A stretch of DNA of 64,000 bases from Ceratopteris richardii (Eukaryota > Streptophyta > Polypodiopsida > Polypodiales > Pteridaceae). Numbering within the stretch: position 1 is the stretch's first letter; every line of letters starts with the position of its first letter. The DNA is taken from assembly GCA_020310875.1 (NCBI GenBank), contig CM035413.1, positions 184,539,118-184,603,117 of the forward strand, read 5' to 3'. The translations under genes and the position numbers were made by a program. Below the pieces are notes generated by a model. That model worked only from the letters and a program-made list of their open reading frames with translations. It had not been told where the DNA came from and did not search any database. Positions 29,323 through 40,379 of this stretch are shown here, one piece after another.

Positions 29323-29869
29323 ACTACCAAACTATATAAGTGACTGTTTAGTGAAGAAGTATTTAGAGCCATTAACAGAGGAGATGTTGTCAAGACTTCT
29401 AGCAGTAAGAAATAGATGAGAAGAAGATGAAAAAATACACAAGGAAGCACGACAGGAAGCCCTAGAGCGAATAATGAAATGGAAGGAATGGATGAGAGAG
29501 AGGGATGAAAGATATCGGCTAGGAGAGGAGCCCATCCCAATGGCTAATTTTAGAGCCTATGAAACTCTAGGACATCAAGTGAGGCAATTATATTTGAACC
29601 TAGGAGCGGGAGGAGAGGAATACCACTTGGTGGATGCCCTCACTAACACAAGAGCAGCTATTAGCTGCATTAGATCCTCTTTGACTCATCAGCTTAAAGC
29701 ACAATTATGTCTAACCAAAGCACATCTGATTGGGATAGGAGGCAATGTTACTGAATGCATAGGCAAGATTACCTTATCATTGCACCTAGGAAATAACACG
29801 ATGCAACAAAAACTATTAGTGTGCCATGATCAAGATTTATTAGAAGATCTCATGCTAGGCCAAGATTGA
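29323..29869 (+). pseudogene. pol: Gypsy B integrase end and second protease-like domain (PR2), inactive
   Basis: The first bases complete the integrase tail (LPNYISDCLVKKYLEPLTEE), followed by a stop near 29418 and a Glu/Lys/Arg helical linker as in A. The protease-like domain then reads VDALTNTRAAISCIRSSL in place of the DSGA active site of A. About 75 residues later is DLMLGQD, matching the hydrophobic-Gly motif of A. A TGA follows where A has a Trp. The fold appears retained, but the catalytic Asp-Ser-Gly is not, so this copy should be inactive. Confidence 0.6.
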
Positions 29870-30306
29870 TATATGAATATGAGGTAACTATCCAACTATC
29901 CTTGGGTCATATCAGCCAAAATAGGGCATCGCAAAGTATTCAATTTGTTAGAAGTCGGCCTATCAAATCCACTTGTCTATCTATGAGAGATCAATTAATC
30001 ATGCATGACGATGATTGTACACCTACCTCTACTTTGGAACCCCCACCTCCAAGCACTTCACGTGTGTTTACACCAATTCTTAATCTTGCAACCACTTATC
30101 ATCCATTGGACCTTTCTACTAACATCGTTTCCATGGAGAGCCCTAGGGATGAATTGAACACAAGAGCTACTAGTCAGAGTAATCAATCCAAACCTGGCCA
30201 CATTAGAATATATTCAATTCAAGGCACCATACAAGCATGGATTAGGAAAAATCAAGTAGCAGCATATCATCAACAACAAAGCTATCATCTACACAGGAAA
30301 CAATAA
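29870..30306 (+). pseudogene. Gypsy B sequence following PR2, possibly coding
   Basis: An open stretch of about 145 residues overlaps the end of PR2 by 4 bp in another frame. It is rich in Ser, Thr and Pro (TSTLEPPPPSTSR) with no recognised motif. It occupies the place where A has a short decayed tail before the spacer. It is either the continuation of the PR2 protein after a shift or chance. I favour the first only weakly. Confidence 0.3.
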
Positions 30307-31085
30307 CAGTACAAGGCGACAAGCCAAGCTGGATCACAATATCTACAGAAGATGGTTCAATTATGGATACCAAAGACACTGATGGCTGCTCAACCTTCCC
30401 AGACACAAATATGGATTCCAAAATCAACTATACCAATGAAGAAAACTGAACTAAAATACTAGTACAAAGAAAGGACTCATCCAAAATGAATCCAAGGGAG
30501 AGAGAAAGAGGCAATCATCCAAAATTACAGCAACAAGAGTATTCTAAGATATCTACTCAAAGATATGTATGGTGAGCTAAGCAATATCACAACACAACAG
30601 TTACATAAAACACAAGAGGAGACAAAGTTACAGTTGAAAGCAGAAAAATAAGCAAGTCTGGATACCCAAATCTTGATCACCACCTATAAATTGACCAGAA
30701 ACTTCATCTTGCACACAGCTGGAGTTCCATGACCCTCAAGCATGCATAATAGGGCCACATTACGAGGCCATGCATTCGGCACATAATTCTTCATCTACTT
30801 ATTAGTGATGCACATTTCCCTCCAAGGGAATAGGAGAGCACTTGTACAAAAGCCTTAAGGAAAATAATTAAGCTTCGGCTACTCACTAAAATTTTTGTTT
30901 TCTTTCACAAAAAAATAATCATAAGAAAAAAATATATAAATGAAAAAATCCCAGGTACTACCTTTCTCACACCCATAGGGAAAGGACAACACAAGTCACT
31001 CGGAGAACTGTTCGATTCATGGGGATTAGTTGGAAATAAGTTATGCAACCACTTTTACACTGATTGTGGTGTGCTTTTAGTGCAG
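30307..31085 (+). other. Spacer between pol and accessory ORF of gypsy B
   Basis: No convincing coding. It corresponds to the AT-rich spacer 5102-6075 in A. Purine-rich near 30440-30650, AT-rich near 30880-30960. It ends with TTTTAGTGCAG directly before the ATG at 31086, a good splice-acceptor-like site. Confidence 0.45.
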
Positions 31086-31973
31086 ATGGCATCACCTTAT
31101 TCAGAAGCTATTCAAGAGGAAGAGGTCCTACTTTTTCTTTTGTAATCGATTATGAAAGCAAGGGGTCATTGGTTCCGTGAAGACCAACCGGTGGTAGACC
31201 TCATCTTTTTGGCCACCATCAAGATTATGGACAGGGACCATTATTTTCCATTGATGTCGCAAGATTTCCAAACCATACTACAAGGATTGCCAAGCATCAC
31301 AGAAGTTTGGAGAAGGGCCGGAATTGATGCATTTTTATGACTCCCAATTTATTTACCAGATTTTCAACAATGCACTCAAGTTATGAACATGCTACAGGCA
31401 GCAGCGGATCAGCCCTCCAAACCAGAAGCTAAAGTTCTTGACAAAATCGGGGCATGGAAAAATATTCGATTTATGCATGAACTCATCAACAAAGCTTTTG
31501 GATGGAGTTAAGATGGCCTCACAAATCTCAAGAATGAATGTCATGATGCTAATAAGAAGACCTTTATGGAAATCAAGAGGACGCATATTGAAGAATCAGT
31601 CCATGTGGTGCATCAACATTTCTGTTTCCCAAGCATGAACAGATATACAGTGCCTCAAAAGATTGTGGTTCAATTTCTATTTCATGCTATGACGTGAATT
31701 GGGAACCAAGTCAACTTGACGCCATACATACAGGAACGTTTATTTGAAGCTAAGAAGAAATGGAATCATAAGAAGTTTTTGAATGGAAGCTCTGGATTGA
31801 CACTATTGATCTATGAAGCATTAGAAATGAAGGAATACCTGCGATTAATGCCAACCTCCATTGAAATGGCAAAATACGTTAAGTCTGCAACAATTCTAAA
31901 GAAAAAGAAAGCATCCATATCCAAAGAGGAATTGGGAACAAGTTCGAAGAAGCCAATGCGGGGGGCTAAGTGA
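31086..31973 (+). pseudogene. Gypsy B accessory ORF head domain, homologous to A
   Basis: The ATG at 31086 opens the same frame that carries the ARGHWFRED motif, with one TAA at 31143-31145. After a further shift near 31340 and another near 31690, the blocks HFCFPSMNRYTVPQK, LTPYIQERLFEAKKKW and KKFLNGSSGLTLLIYEA match 6076-6960 of A closely in order and spacing. It then ends in a Lys-rich segment with KKKKASISKEE. The long coiled coil and C-terminal domain of A are not present here, so the ORF is truncated. Confidence 0.6.
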
Positions 31974-32092
31974 GCCAGAGAAGAAGAGGCAGAGGAAACC
32001 CCACAATCAAAGTGAGCACATCTACTACCAAGGGTTTCGTTGACCCAACCTCCTATAAGACAAAGAGATCTATCAGCCGCTTTAGAAGAAAC

Positions 32093-32300
32093 ATTAGATT
32101 TTTCCTTATGTACTGTTCTTTATATATTGTACTAGTTTTTTTGTTTTATTAGGTCATTCTTGTATATTCTCTTTATGTTATAGAAGAAGAAGAAGAAGAA
32201 GATCATTCTTCATTGCCTCAATCTGTCTGTGCTCCTCTCTTTGTGTGTAAACGTGTGTGAGAGATCTTCCATATCTCCTTTCTTTTGAAAATAAGAGCAC
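32093..32300 (+). repeat. LTR fragment with short GAA microsatellite
   Basis: From TTAGATTTTTCC onward the sequence matches, for about 200 bp, the reverse complement of about 39380-39140, including a GAA tract (5 units, near 32183-32198) and the GATCATTCTTC..TTGCCTCAA segment after it. In the other copy this sequence lies within the 3' LTR of copia H. It may be the 3' LTR of B or a fragment of an H-type LTR. Confidence 0.5.
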
Positions 32301-33984
32301 TTGAGTAGTATATGAAAGGTTTGATATTTGCATTTAAGGTTTGATTCTCAAACTTTTTATGCTTATGAGGAATATTTTCCTAGAAAGCATTAGTTGTTTG
32401 AAAAACTAATTGTGGTGTGTTTTATGTCATAGAGAGGTACAAAGGCATTAGAAATATCCTTAGAAGACTAAAGACAATACAAAGGATTATTGAAGCCCAA
32501 AACAAAGTCTCAAGGACAAGTAAAGCTATTAGTCATTGTATTGGAATTCCCCAAAGGTAAAAGATATTGTTTAAGGTGATTTGTTAGATCATTATTGAGT
32601 GCATCTACATTTACTAATCACTTTGAGTGTACAATTGGAAGATATGAGTATTTTTTAGGTTACTTGAGTGTGACATTGAAAGCCTAAAGGAGGACATGGA
32701 CAAGCAAGGAAGTTGAAGAATTCCAAAGAAGGGTTCCTATTTGTAAGAGGTATATTCTTTTGTATATGTCTCTTGTTCATGCTTGAAAACTTGGAGGATC
32801 ATTTGTGAGAGGTTAGGCTTGAACCATAAAATGCTTGGTTAGGTTTGAGCCAAACAAAAAATCCAAGATGCTTTCATTTGGAAAGCAAAAAGCTCTCTTG
32901 AAAAAAAAAAGGTTTTTTTTTGTTGATGGATAGTTGGAAGAATTGTTCTTACTTTCACGTATCCAGACTGAGTGTCGTGAAGAACACAAGGGGAGGTAAA
33001 TGGGAACCTCATCCCTTGAAGCATTGGAGATGTAGGAGGCTTATGGAGGGCATATTCACCATCCTCAAAGAGAGAAGTGTGCTTGGAGCACCTAAAATCA
33101 AGATCATTGAAGACAAAGGAAGCAAGTAATCCCTTTTGAGAAGCAAAGGAAGTCAAAGTGCAACTGCTAGTTTGAAAGCTAAGTTACATGGTTAGCATGT
33201 TTAATGTGAATTTTATCATAGTACAAAGTTAAGGTTTTGTGCATTGTTCCCTTTTTTTTGAAGATGAATGAACAAAAGTTTGAGAAGGGTTATTTGTAAA
33301 GGCTTTTACATTTCCTAAAGATCTTCATATTTAAAATTGCTTAGATTTAGAAGTCTATTGGATGTGCTCCTAAGTTCAAGGTTGAATTACACCATTATCA
33401 CTTTGAGTGTATAGCTTATGGTTCAAAGTTAGGGATTTACACTATTTTACAGGCCTTGAATGTGCTAAATTGAAGAAAAGTGAACATAGGCAACTTGTAG
33501 AATATATTTTTTTATTTAGACATGGAAATAAGATAGTTTAATGTGGACTTGGTATTTTGGACTATGCCAATGATATTTCATTAATGTGTGCATTATTCAT
33601 GGTTTTTTGGTATATATTAAAATATGTCAAGCATGGCCATTGATGAAGATTTGGCATGTAGGGATTTGTGAAAAGTAATGTATGAATTGTGTGTATTTGT
33701 GGATGTTTTCTAATATGGTTGATGTTAAGTATGATTTTCGATTAGAATACATGAATCAAAGATCTTTTTGAGGTTGTGTTTACAAATACCCTTCCACATC
33801 ACACCACTACTTTTCCCATTAGTGGTATCATAGCATACCACTCCTCATTTCATTTTCTATTAGTTCATCTATAGTTTTGAGTTATTTTATTGATCCCATG
33901 ATTTTATCCATGAAACCCATATTGAAAATATGATGTGATTCTCTTTGTTTCTCCTCTCAAATTGGACCACTACATGAAAAAGTC
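32301..33984. other. Non-coding stretch with a possible copia primer site
   Basis: No supported gene. AT-rich, with recurring phrases such as TTGAGTGT. At 33823-33835 TGGTATCATAGCA matches the initiator-Met primer site with one mismatch (T for G at the ninth base), so some of the preceding sequence may be a copia LTR on the plus strand. I could not define LTR ends. Confidence 0.3.
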
Positions 33985-34039
33985 TTGTATCTTGCATCTA
34001 GCAAATGTAACTACCCTAAATTCCTTAACATATTCATTA

Positions 34040-34241
34040 ATCCTGTAAGAGATCCCTCTTCTAGAGTTTTACCCATCAGTGGGGCCACCCTACCATCACG
34101 CAACGCACTGACCTCACTATCTCTGATCACTACCCGATCGTTATCACTTTTCAACCTTCCAACAAGATCCGCAAGGCTCCGTGGTTCCATGCCAACGCAA
34201 CCGCCTTCTCTCTCCCATCTGTCCATCAAGAAATTGCCGAT
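34040..34241 (+). pseudogene. LINE endonuclease C-terminal end
   Basis: ISGATLPSRNALT then, after a one-base shift, SDHYPIVITFQPSN with the DHYP motif, which is the usual end of the AP-like endonuclease domain (SDHxP/Y). The rest of the domain is missing by 5' truncation. Confidence 0.6.
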
Positions 34242-35855
34242 GTGTGGAAGGTGGCGTTCGCCTCTGGCTTGGCCCCAGCCAAGTGCTGGAGAAGTGCGGT
34301 CGACAAGTCTCGTAAGATCATGATCAGAACTAAGAAGATGCTCGAGACTGTGCGGCGGGCTCGTAGGGTTGCTCTCTACCACAAACTCTGGCGGCTCGAG
34401 GAGGAAGTGAACAAAGGAAAACACCAAGCCCAGAAAGGTCTCCGAAAAATCAGAGCAGCGTTGAGATACGAGGAAGAAATACAAAGGAAAAACTTGCAAA
34501 TCTTCTTCAAGGAGTGGTGGGCTGGCAAAGCCGACAAACCCACCAAAGAGATGTGCCGAATCCTTAAAAGGAAACACAACAGAGAATCGATCCCCCTACT
34601 GCTAGATCCACTTGGCAATGTATGCAATTCGGAAGAAGATAATTTTGGCATCATCGAAGGGCACTTCACGAGACTCTTGGGAACCTCGAACCCCCTCTCC
34701 CACCATAGAAGGGACTGTATGGCTGCAATTTCTAGGGTTTCCCCCCGGAGGATACCACCCAACCTCCACTCTCTGCTGCATGCCCCTATCTCTGAATCAG
34801 AAATCATTGAGGTCATTGATGCCCTCCCTCTCGGTAAAAGCCCGGGACCCGACGGACTCACTAACGAGTTCTATAAATCCTTCAAGCTGGTGGTTGCCAC
34901 CCCCCTTCGGATGGTTTGGCAAGAAGCGCTAAAGTATGGCGCTCTTCCTTCTTGTCTAAATAATGGAATTATCAAGTTGATACACAAGAAGGGGGAAAAG
35001 AACAGAATCGAGAACTGGCGGCCTATTACGATGCTCCAAACACGATACAAGATCATCGCCAAAGTCATCGCCAACAGACTCTCGTGCCACCTGAGATCTT
35101 GGCTTAGTGAGGACCAAAAAGGTTTCATCAAAGGCAGGTCTATCCTGGAAACCATTATGGATATATGGGAAGGTATTCAATTTGCAAATGAGTCTAATCA
35201 AGATGTGGTCTTCCTCAAGATCGACTTTGACAAAGCCTACGACACGCTAGAATGGGACTATATTCTGCAGGCGCTCCAAGATCTCGGATGTAGTCAGAAA
35301 TTCACCAAGATGATCGCGACCCTTCTCGGAAACGCAACGACCCAAATCAACGTTAACGGCAAACTTTCGAAGGCGATCCATCTTAAAAGGTCTATTAGAC
35401 AAGGGTGCCCTCTGGCCCCCCTTCTTTTTGCCGTCGCCACCGAGGGGCTGAGCAGACTTGTGGCACATCATGTGGAGGCTGGCAATATCAAAGGCCTCCG
35501 GCTGCCTCACGACCACGGTCAAATCATCATGAGACTTTTTGCTGATGATATGAACGCGTTCGTTTACAATGATAATACTAGCCTGGAGACTTTCTGGAGG
35601 TGTCTTGCTACCTTCTGCGATGCCTCTGGATCCAAAATCAACCACTCTAAGACCGCCTTCAGGGCTATTGTGGGACATCATCCTGGCCTTCTCATTGATC
35701 ATGGCTGTCAAATCATCCCCCAGGGCCAAATCTTTCGACTTCTTGGAATCCCCTTGGGGTTTGGTGTCTCTATGGAGCAGCGATGGAACTGGGTGCTGGC
35801 CAAACTCGAAAACAAGCTTAACCATTGGAGAGGTATGCAAATCAATCTCGCTTGA
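34242..35855 (+). pseudogene. LINE reverse transcriptase
   Basis: 537 residues. After a basic connector (KKMLETVRRARRVALYHKLW) come the RT blocks: LGKSPGPDGLTNEFYK, NWRPITMLQTRYKIIAKVIA, LKIDFDKAYDTLEW, RSIRQGCPLAPLLFA and LFADDMNAF, the FADD catalytic motif encoded near 35535-35550. The frame ends in GMQINLA at a TGA (35853-35855) where a related copy has a sense codon, so this is a nonsense change in a frame that continues. This enzyme copies the LINE RNA at the nicked target. Confidence 0.9.
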
Positions 35856-37274
35856 CGTGCGATGGTTATCAACACGTTCCTCCTCTCTTCTACCATCTAT
35901 TTCCTTTCTTGCTAGAGACCGAACGAGCAAGGCCTGTCCAAACTGAATAGTATTTGTAGAAACTTTCTTTGGACGGGCGATCATAACAGAAGGGGGGTGC
36001 CTAAAATCAAATGGGCCATCTGCACTAGCCCTAGAGATAGCGGGGGGCTTGGTATCCTGGACATTGGGTGTATGGCCAACAAACTGGAAGCCAAATGGAT
36101 GATTAAGGCTTGGTGCAATAGGGAGGCCTCGTGGGCCAAGCTGATCTTCAGAAACAAGCATGAGCTGGCCCTCATGGGGTTCCCGAACTGGAAGAATCTT
36201 GACATCATGACCCTGCTTTTCTCCCCAATCCCCGTCTTCCCGAAAGGCTCAAACCTCGTGTGCTCCCTTTGGAAGGGCTGGAATAAAGTCAAAAGCTTCA
36301 CAAGAATTAGTGAGGACTGGAAGTGGGCGGCCAGAATCAGACAAAACGACTCTATCTGGTTTCCGATACATGGCATCCGGAGTGTGGAGTCGTGGAACAT
36401 TCAAAATGCCAAGAAGTTATGGAACAAAGGATTCAAAAAATGGAAACACCTCTGGAAACATGACACCAACAGCTGGATCAACTTCGAGGACATTGACCCT
36501 CGCATAAACATCTCCTACGTAGAATGGAACACTTTGCAAAGCAGATGCCTCGCTTGGGATCGTCAAAAGACTCGCCTTCTCATGGGACACGACACACCGA
36601 ACGCGCTTGGTCTTAAATGGCACAATGGAAACAGCCTACTCAAAATCCCGAACATCAAAGAAACGGCTGACCTCCAGATCAGCCTCAACAAGAAGTGGTG
36701 CCTGTCGTGGACGCGGCTTCGGTGGGACATGAAATTCATGGGTATCTGGCACCCACTTATAGAGATTAAGAAGTCTGTCCTCTTATGGCAAATTCTTCAT
36801 CGAGGAATTTGGACCAACCATAAGGCAAGCAAGCTTTGTGGGATCCCTCCTTGGTGCAAACGGTGCCACCGTGCAATCGAAGATGTCCCACACATCTTCC
36901 TTACTTGCCCCAACTCCTACAGAATCTGGCAGACGGTTGAAATGAAAATCAGACTTCAGAAACAGCTTAGTTGGAAACAAGTCCTTTTGGGAGAAGCGAT
37001 TGGCTGCTCTGCGGCACTCTGGAACGCAATCAGAGGGGAAGTCCTGTGGAAAATTTGGCGGGAGCGGTGTGCTCTCAACTTCGGCGATCCCCCCAGGGAG
37101 TGGTCGATTGAGAAATCACTATTCCTCCTCGGCAAAAGGATTGTCAACAGTAAGAAATCCCCCCCCTTCAGGCACCATCAAGTCCTCCTTTTGATCAACA
37201 ACAAGCTCAAACCCAAGTGGGCCCCGCATGAGGGCGACGAGAGGGTGATTAACCTTCTTTGTAATGCATCCTAG
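35856..37274 (+). pseudogene. LINE ORF2 C-terminal part with zf-RVT domain
   Basis: The first 140 bp carry AMVINTFLLSSTIYFLSC with a TAG after it in a Trp position. From 35997 the frame is open for 425 residues: PKIKWAICTSPRDSGGLGI, a Trp-rich middle (ESWNIQNAKKLWNKGFKKWK), then the zf-RVT block KKSVLLWQILHRGIWTNHK and CKRCHRAIEDVPHIFLTC (Cys-His type). It ends about 135 bp before the A-tail. The domain is usual for plant L1-type LINEs. Confidence 0.85.
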
Positions 37275-37408
37275 GACTCAATCAAGCTTCCCCTGCTTTG
37301 TGGGATTTGGGGGGTCCCGTGGGCACTAGTCCCCTTCTACTGTACCTTTGTTTCTTAATTTAATTCAAGTCCGGGAGAGTAGGCTATTGCCGAACTTCCT
37401 TTATATTA

Positions 37409-37418
37409 AAAAAAAAAT
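37409..37418 (+). other. LINE poly(A) tail
   Basis: Ten adenines directly after the LINE 3' UTR. Confidence 0.7.
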
Positions 37419-37816
37419 ATCTTACTCTTGCCTATAAAAAGGGAGCTCTTGGAGGAGTAATGCAACCATACAAGTAGAGACACCGAGAGAGATAGGTGAC
37501 CTATGCCGAGCTAGAGGTTTTGGGAAGTTATCGACCTCTAGTAGATTTATACATATAGAGAAACTTTATCGTCTTACTCTTCTCATGTAACCAAGAAGTC
37601 CCTATTAGTTGGTGCTAGCAAGGGTACCTTGGACATAAGGAGAAGAGTAGAGTGTGTACTATTCTGTAATAGGATTTTCTATGCTAACAGATTCCAAATT
37701 TCCTTGTTAAGTTGTACTTCTTTATTGTGAAGTGAGACCTAATTGAATTTCATGCTCTAGTAGTGCAATTGCATCCCTTGCACCCACATACAATTTCATG
37801 ATCTACCAATGAAATT
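37419..37816 (+). repeat. LTR-like segment interrupted by the LINE
   Basis: Has a TATA box (TATAAAAA at 37433-37440), a transcript-leader-like stretch, and lies directly before a primer-site-like sequence. The left part of this LTR would lie left of the LINE. The end is probably near 37795-37810. No second copy was found in the window. Confidence 0.45.
37433..37440 (+). promoter_or_regulatory. TATA box in LTR-like segment
   Basis: CCTATAAAAAGGG context directly downstream of the LINE tail. Position relative to the primer site (about 380 bp) suits an LTR promoter. Confidence 0.45.
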
Positions 37817-37834
37817 TTGGCATGCCTAGTGGGA
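37817..37834 (+). other. Candidate gypsy primer binding site
   Basis: TTGGCATGCCTAGTGGGA resembles the TTGGC..GCC.AGTGGGA class of plant gypsy primer sites (general knowledge). Confidence 0.4.
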
Positions 37835-38730
37835 TAGGGCTTCTGGAGATCAATGTTTTGGGCAATTGGGCTATATTCAAGCTTTAATTAACACAACATC
37901 TAGGGCAACCCAAAAATTAAGTAAACTATAATATTGGATTACCACTAAAATTAGGTGACCTCAGCATGTTAGTTGTTAAGATAATCCAACACAAAACTTT
38001 TACCATCTTCCTCTAGTTGGGAAGAGTGTTCCCAACAGAAAATTTACCCACCACATAGATAAACCTCATGACCCTTCAAGTAAAGCCTCACCCAATATGG
38101 TCCATGACACACATTAGGGCTTTTAAAGAGAACGAGTTGAATCCAAGACACCCATCAAGAGCTATCAAGGAAGGTGGAAAGACCCCTATTTAACAAGAGT
38201 TATAAGCCTATCCATCTTTGAGAGTTTTCAAATATTCTCAATATTATAAGAACAAGGTAAAACCCAAGAGCTCTCCCCAAGAAAGATCCTTGTCGCTTCA
38301 ATAGTATCTTCTTCCCTCAACATGGTTGAAGAAACTAGGTGACTCTCGAGACTTGGGTTCCATTTTGGGCAAATGGACCTCCAATCTAGGCACCAAAATG
38401 GGAAGCTAATCTCTCGATCTAGGAGACTCCTATGGCTGGTTGGGCGGCCAAATGGGTGTCTCATAAGGTCCACCTAGAGTTAATGCAAGCATCAAAGGAT
38501 AAGTTGTCTCATGGCATAAAAGTTGAAATCAAAGATCACAACAAGAAGAAGGAGGAACTAACTATGAATGACATGAATGAGATAATGGAATGGATAGATG
38601 AAACTGATTATACTCCATGTCTTATGGTCATAGTCTATGGAAGAAGAAGAATCTATTATGGAGTCAGTAGATCTAGGAGAATCTACTAAGGATTCTGGTA
38701 GATGTAAATCTACATAGGAAGAGGAAGTCA
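37835..38730 (+). other. Leader or decayed gag after the primer-like site
   Basis: No long frame. A stretch of 85 residues at 38432-38689 is rich in Lys, Glu and Asp with no recognised domain. In position it could be gag N-terminal sequence of an old gypsy element. Confidence 0.3.
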
Positions 38731-39126
38731 TTGAGATAGAAGATGAAGTGGCATAACCTATCCTCCCGATAGAAGAAGTTCCATCCGAATGGATGCAAAA
38801 AAAAAGAAGCAATTAATAACAATGGAAAATACTCTTGCCTTCACAAAAGAAATATTCAATGAACTAGCCAATTCAAAACTGGTCAAGGAGGTCAATATAG
38901 GGGAAAAGGAACACCCACAAAGCCTATGTTGAGATAGAAGATGAAGTGACATAACCTATCCTCCCGATAGAGGAAGTTCAATCCGAGTGGATGCAAAAAA
39001 AAAAGAAACAATTAATAACAATGGACAATAGTCTTGCCTTCACAAAAGAAATATTCAATGAGCTAGCCAATTCAAATCTGGTCAAGGAGGTCAATATAGG
39101 GGAAAAGGAACACCCACAAAGCCTAT
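38731..39126 (+). repeat. Two-copy tandem duplication, 198-bp unit
   Basis: Copy 1 at 38731-38928 and copy 2 at 38929-39126 both begin TTGAGATAGAAGATGAAGTG and end with AAAGCCTAT. Only a few substitutions separate them. Each encodes a piece reading LAFTKEIFNELANS.LVKEVN, so the unit may come from a gag gene. Confidence 0.85.
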
Positions 39127-39560
39127 CGCAAGAAAGGAGACAATGAAGAGAGCTCACTCACACACTCTCACACTCAAAGAGAAGCACATAAAATTTGAGG
39201 CAAGGAAGAATGATCTTCTTCTTCTTCTTCTTCTTCTTCTTCTTCTTCTTCTTCTTCTTCTTCTTCTTCTTCTTCTTCTTCTTCTTCTTCTTCTTCTTCT
39301 ATTACTTAAAGATAACATATAAGAATGAATCAATACAACTAGTGCTATATCTAAAGAATAGTACATGAGGAAAATTCTAACATTTGTGAATGAATGAGGT
39401 GGTGAGAAAAAAATATGACATCACTCTCGATAGATAAATCTAGTAAAGCTCAATGAAGTATCCATGATATATACCGGTGTGACCACTATACATAGCAGAG
39501 AAATGGAAAAGTGATATGTATCATCCTCGATCATCAAATGTTGAGCTTGATATCTCAACA
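39127..39560 (-). repeat. 3' LTR of copia H (left boundary uncertain)
   Basis: On the minus strand TGTTGAGATATCAAGC starts right after a polypurine tract, so 39560 is the LTR's 5' edge. It extends leftward across the (CTT)n tract. Where it ends near 39130-39150 is unclear because the next sequence is the 198-bp duplication. The part from 39382 to about 39140 is shared with 32093-32300. Confidence 0.55.
39215..39300 (+). repeat. Expanded (CTT)n microsatellite, about 28 units
   Basis: 86 bp of uninterrupted CTT/GAA. The matching position in the copy at 32183 has only about 5 units. It explains the poly-Arg frame on the other strand, which is not a gene. Confidence 0.95.
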
Positions 39561-39574
39561 CTCCCCCTCAAGCT
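39561..39574 (-). other. Polypurine tract of copia H
   Basis: AGCTTGAGGGGGAG on the minus strand, abutting the LTR TG. Confidence 0.8.
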
Positions 39575-40290
39575 CAACATCATGTCTTGTAATATAGGCA
39601 TCTTTTGAAACTTCTTCAACTTCTCAACTCCAAGTGCTTTAGTGAAAATGTCAGCAACCTACTCATCTGTCCTCACATAAACAAGGTCAATATCATCTGC
39701 TTATACCTTTTCCTTGATGAAATGATAATGCATCTCGATATGCTCTATTCAAACATGAAAAAATAGGGTTTTGTGCTAACTATATGCTGCTAAGATTATC
39801 ACAATAGATTATGCTTTTGCACTTCCATACCTAAATATGCAAGTAGCATCTCTAGCCATGATGCTTCATATGCTTCCATTGTAGCACCTCTATACTCAGC
39901 CGCTGTACTTGTGAAAGCAACAATGGGTTGCTTCTTACTTATCCATGTAATAGTTGCACTTCCAATTGAGAATAGAAAGCCACTAGTGCATCTTCTATAT
40001 GGAATATGACCAGCCCAACTTCCATCAGTGTATCCATGAACTTGCAATTCTACACCAGCTTCATAAAACAATGCATAATCCAAGTAGCACTCACATATTG
40101 TAAAGTTCATTTCAAAGCATCTAAATATGGTTTCGTAGGAACCTATATAAATTGACTTTAAGTCACATAGTGTACCTTAGATGAGGCTTTGTAATTTTGA
40201 GATATATCAAACTTCCCATAATTTTTGTGTGCATAGTAGCATTTTCTAGTGCTTCACCTAATTTAGTAACCAACTTCAAACTCTAATCTA
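39575..40290 (-). pseudogene. pol: Copia H RT end and RNase H fragment
   Basis: Reading from 40290: LGEALENATMHTKIMGSLIY, then broken sequence, then VHGYTDGSWAGHIPYRRCTS, KQPIVAFTSTAAEYRGATM and EASWLEMLLAYLG, the copia RNase H blocks. It has several stops. Everything upstream (gag to RT palm) is missing. The EALENA.M...I.GSLI block matches fragment E at 18760-19135, so the two are probably one family. Confidence 0.75.
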
Positions 40291-40379
40291 AATATAACAA
40301 GAAAAACAAGTAGAAGGAACACCACCAATGGAAACCCTTCTAGCCCACTCCTAGAGAAGAACCTATGCCTAAGCCTATG

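Larger units (their letters stand above)
21052..32092 (+). mobile_element. Ty3/gypsy retrotransposon B, homologous to A, split by copia F
   Basis: Continues from the RNase H end through two H2C2 modules, integrase, a post-integrase protease-like domain and an accessory ORF, in the same order as element A. Copia F (22806-29317) is inserted in the integrase C-terminal region. If F and one GAAGT copy are taken out, the integrase reading frame is continuous across the site. The 5' half is missing because element D is inserted in RNase H. The coding parts carry many stops. Confidence 0.8.
34040..37418 (+). mobile_element. 5'-truncated LINE (L1-type) retrotransposon
   Basis: Starts inside the endonuclease domain, then has RT, a C-terminal zf-RVT/Cys-His domain, a short 3' UTR and a run of ten A at 37409-37418. 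It is higher in GC than its surroundings. The 5' truncation is typical of target-primed reverse transcription. I looked for a target duplication and found no exact one. Fragments of the same family lie at 54965-55850 and 61140-61870. Confidence 0.85.

Noticed and set aside
34011..34577. 188-residue minus-strand frame
   Set aside because: Shadow of LINE coding; no motif of its own.
35247..36161. 304-residue minus-strand frame
   Set aside because: Opposite-strand shadow of the LINE RT, whose conserved motifs are on the plus strand.
34040..37418. LINE target site duplication
   Set aside because: Compared flanks near 33985-34040 and 37419-37435; only short imperfect matches (TATCTT) were seen, not a convincing duplication.
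39154..39366. Poly-arginine protein on the minus strand
   Set aside because: It is the translation of a (CTT)n/(GAA)n microsatellite inside an LTR.
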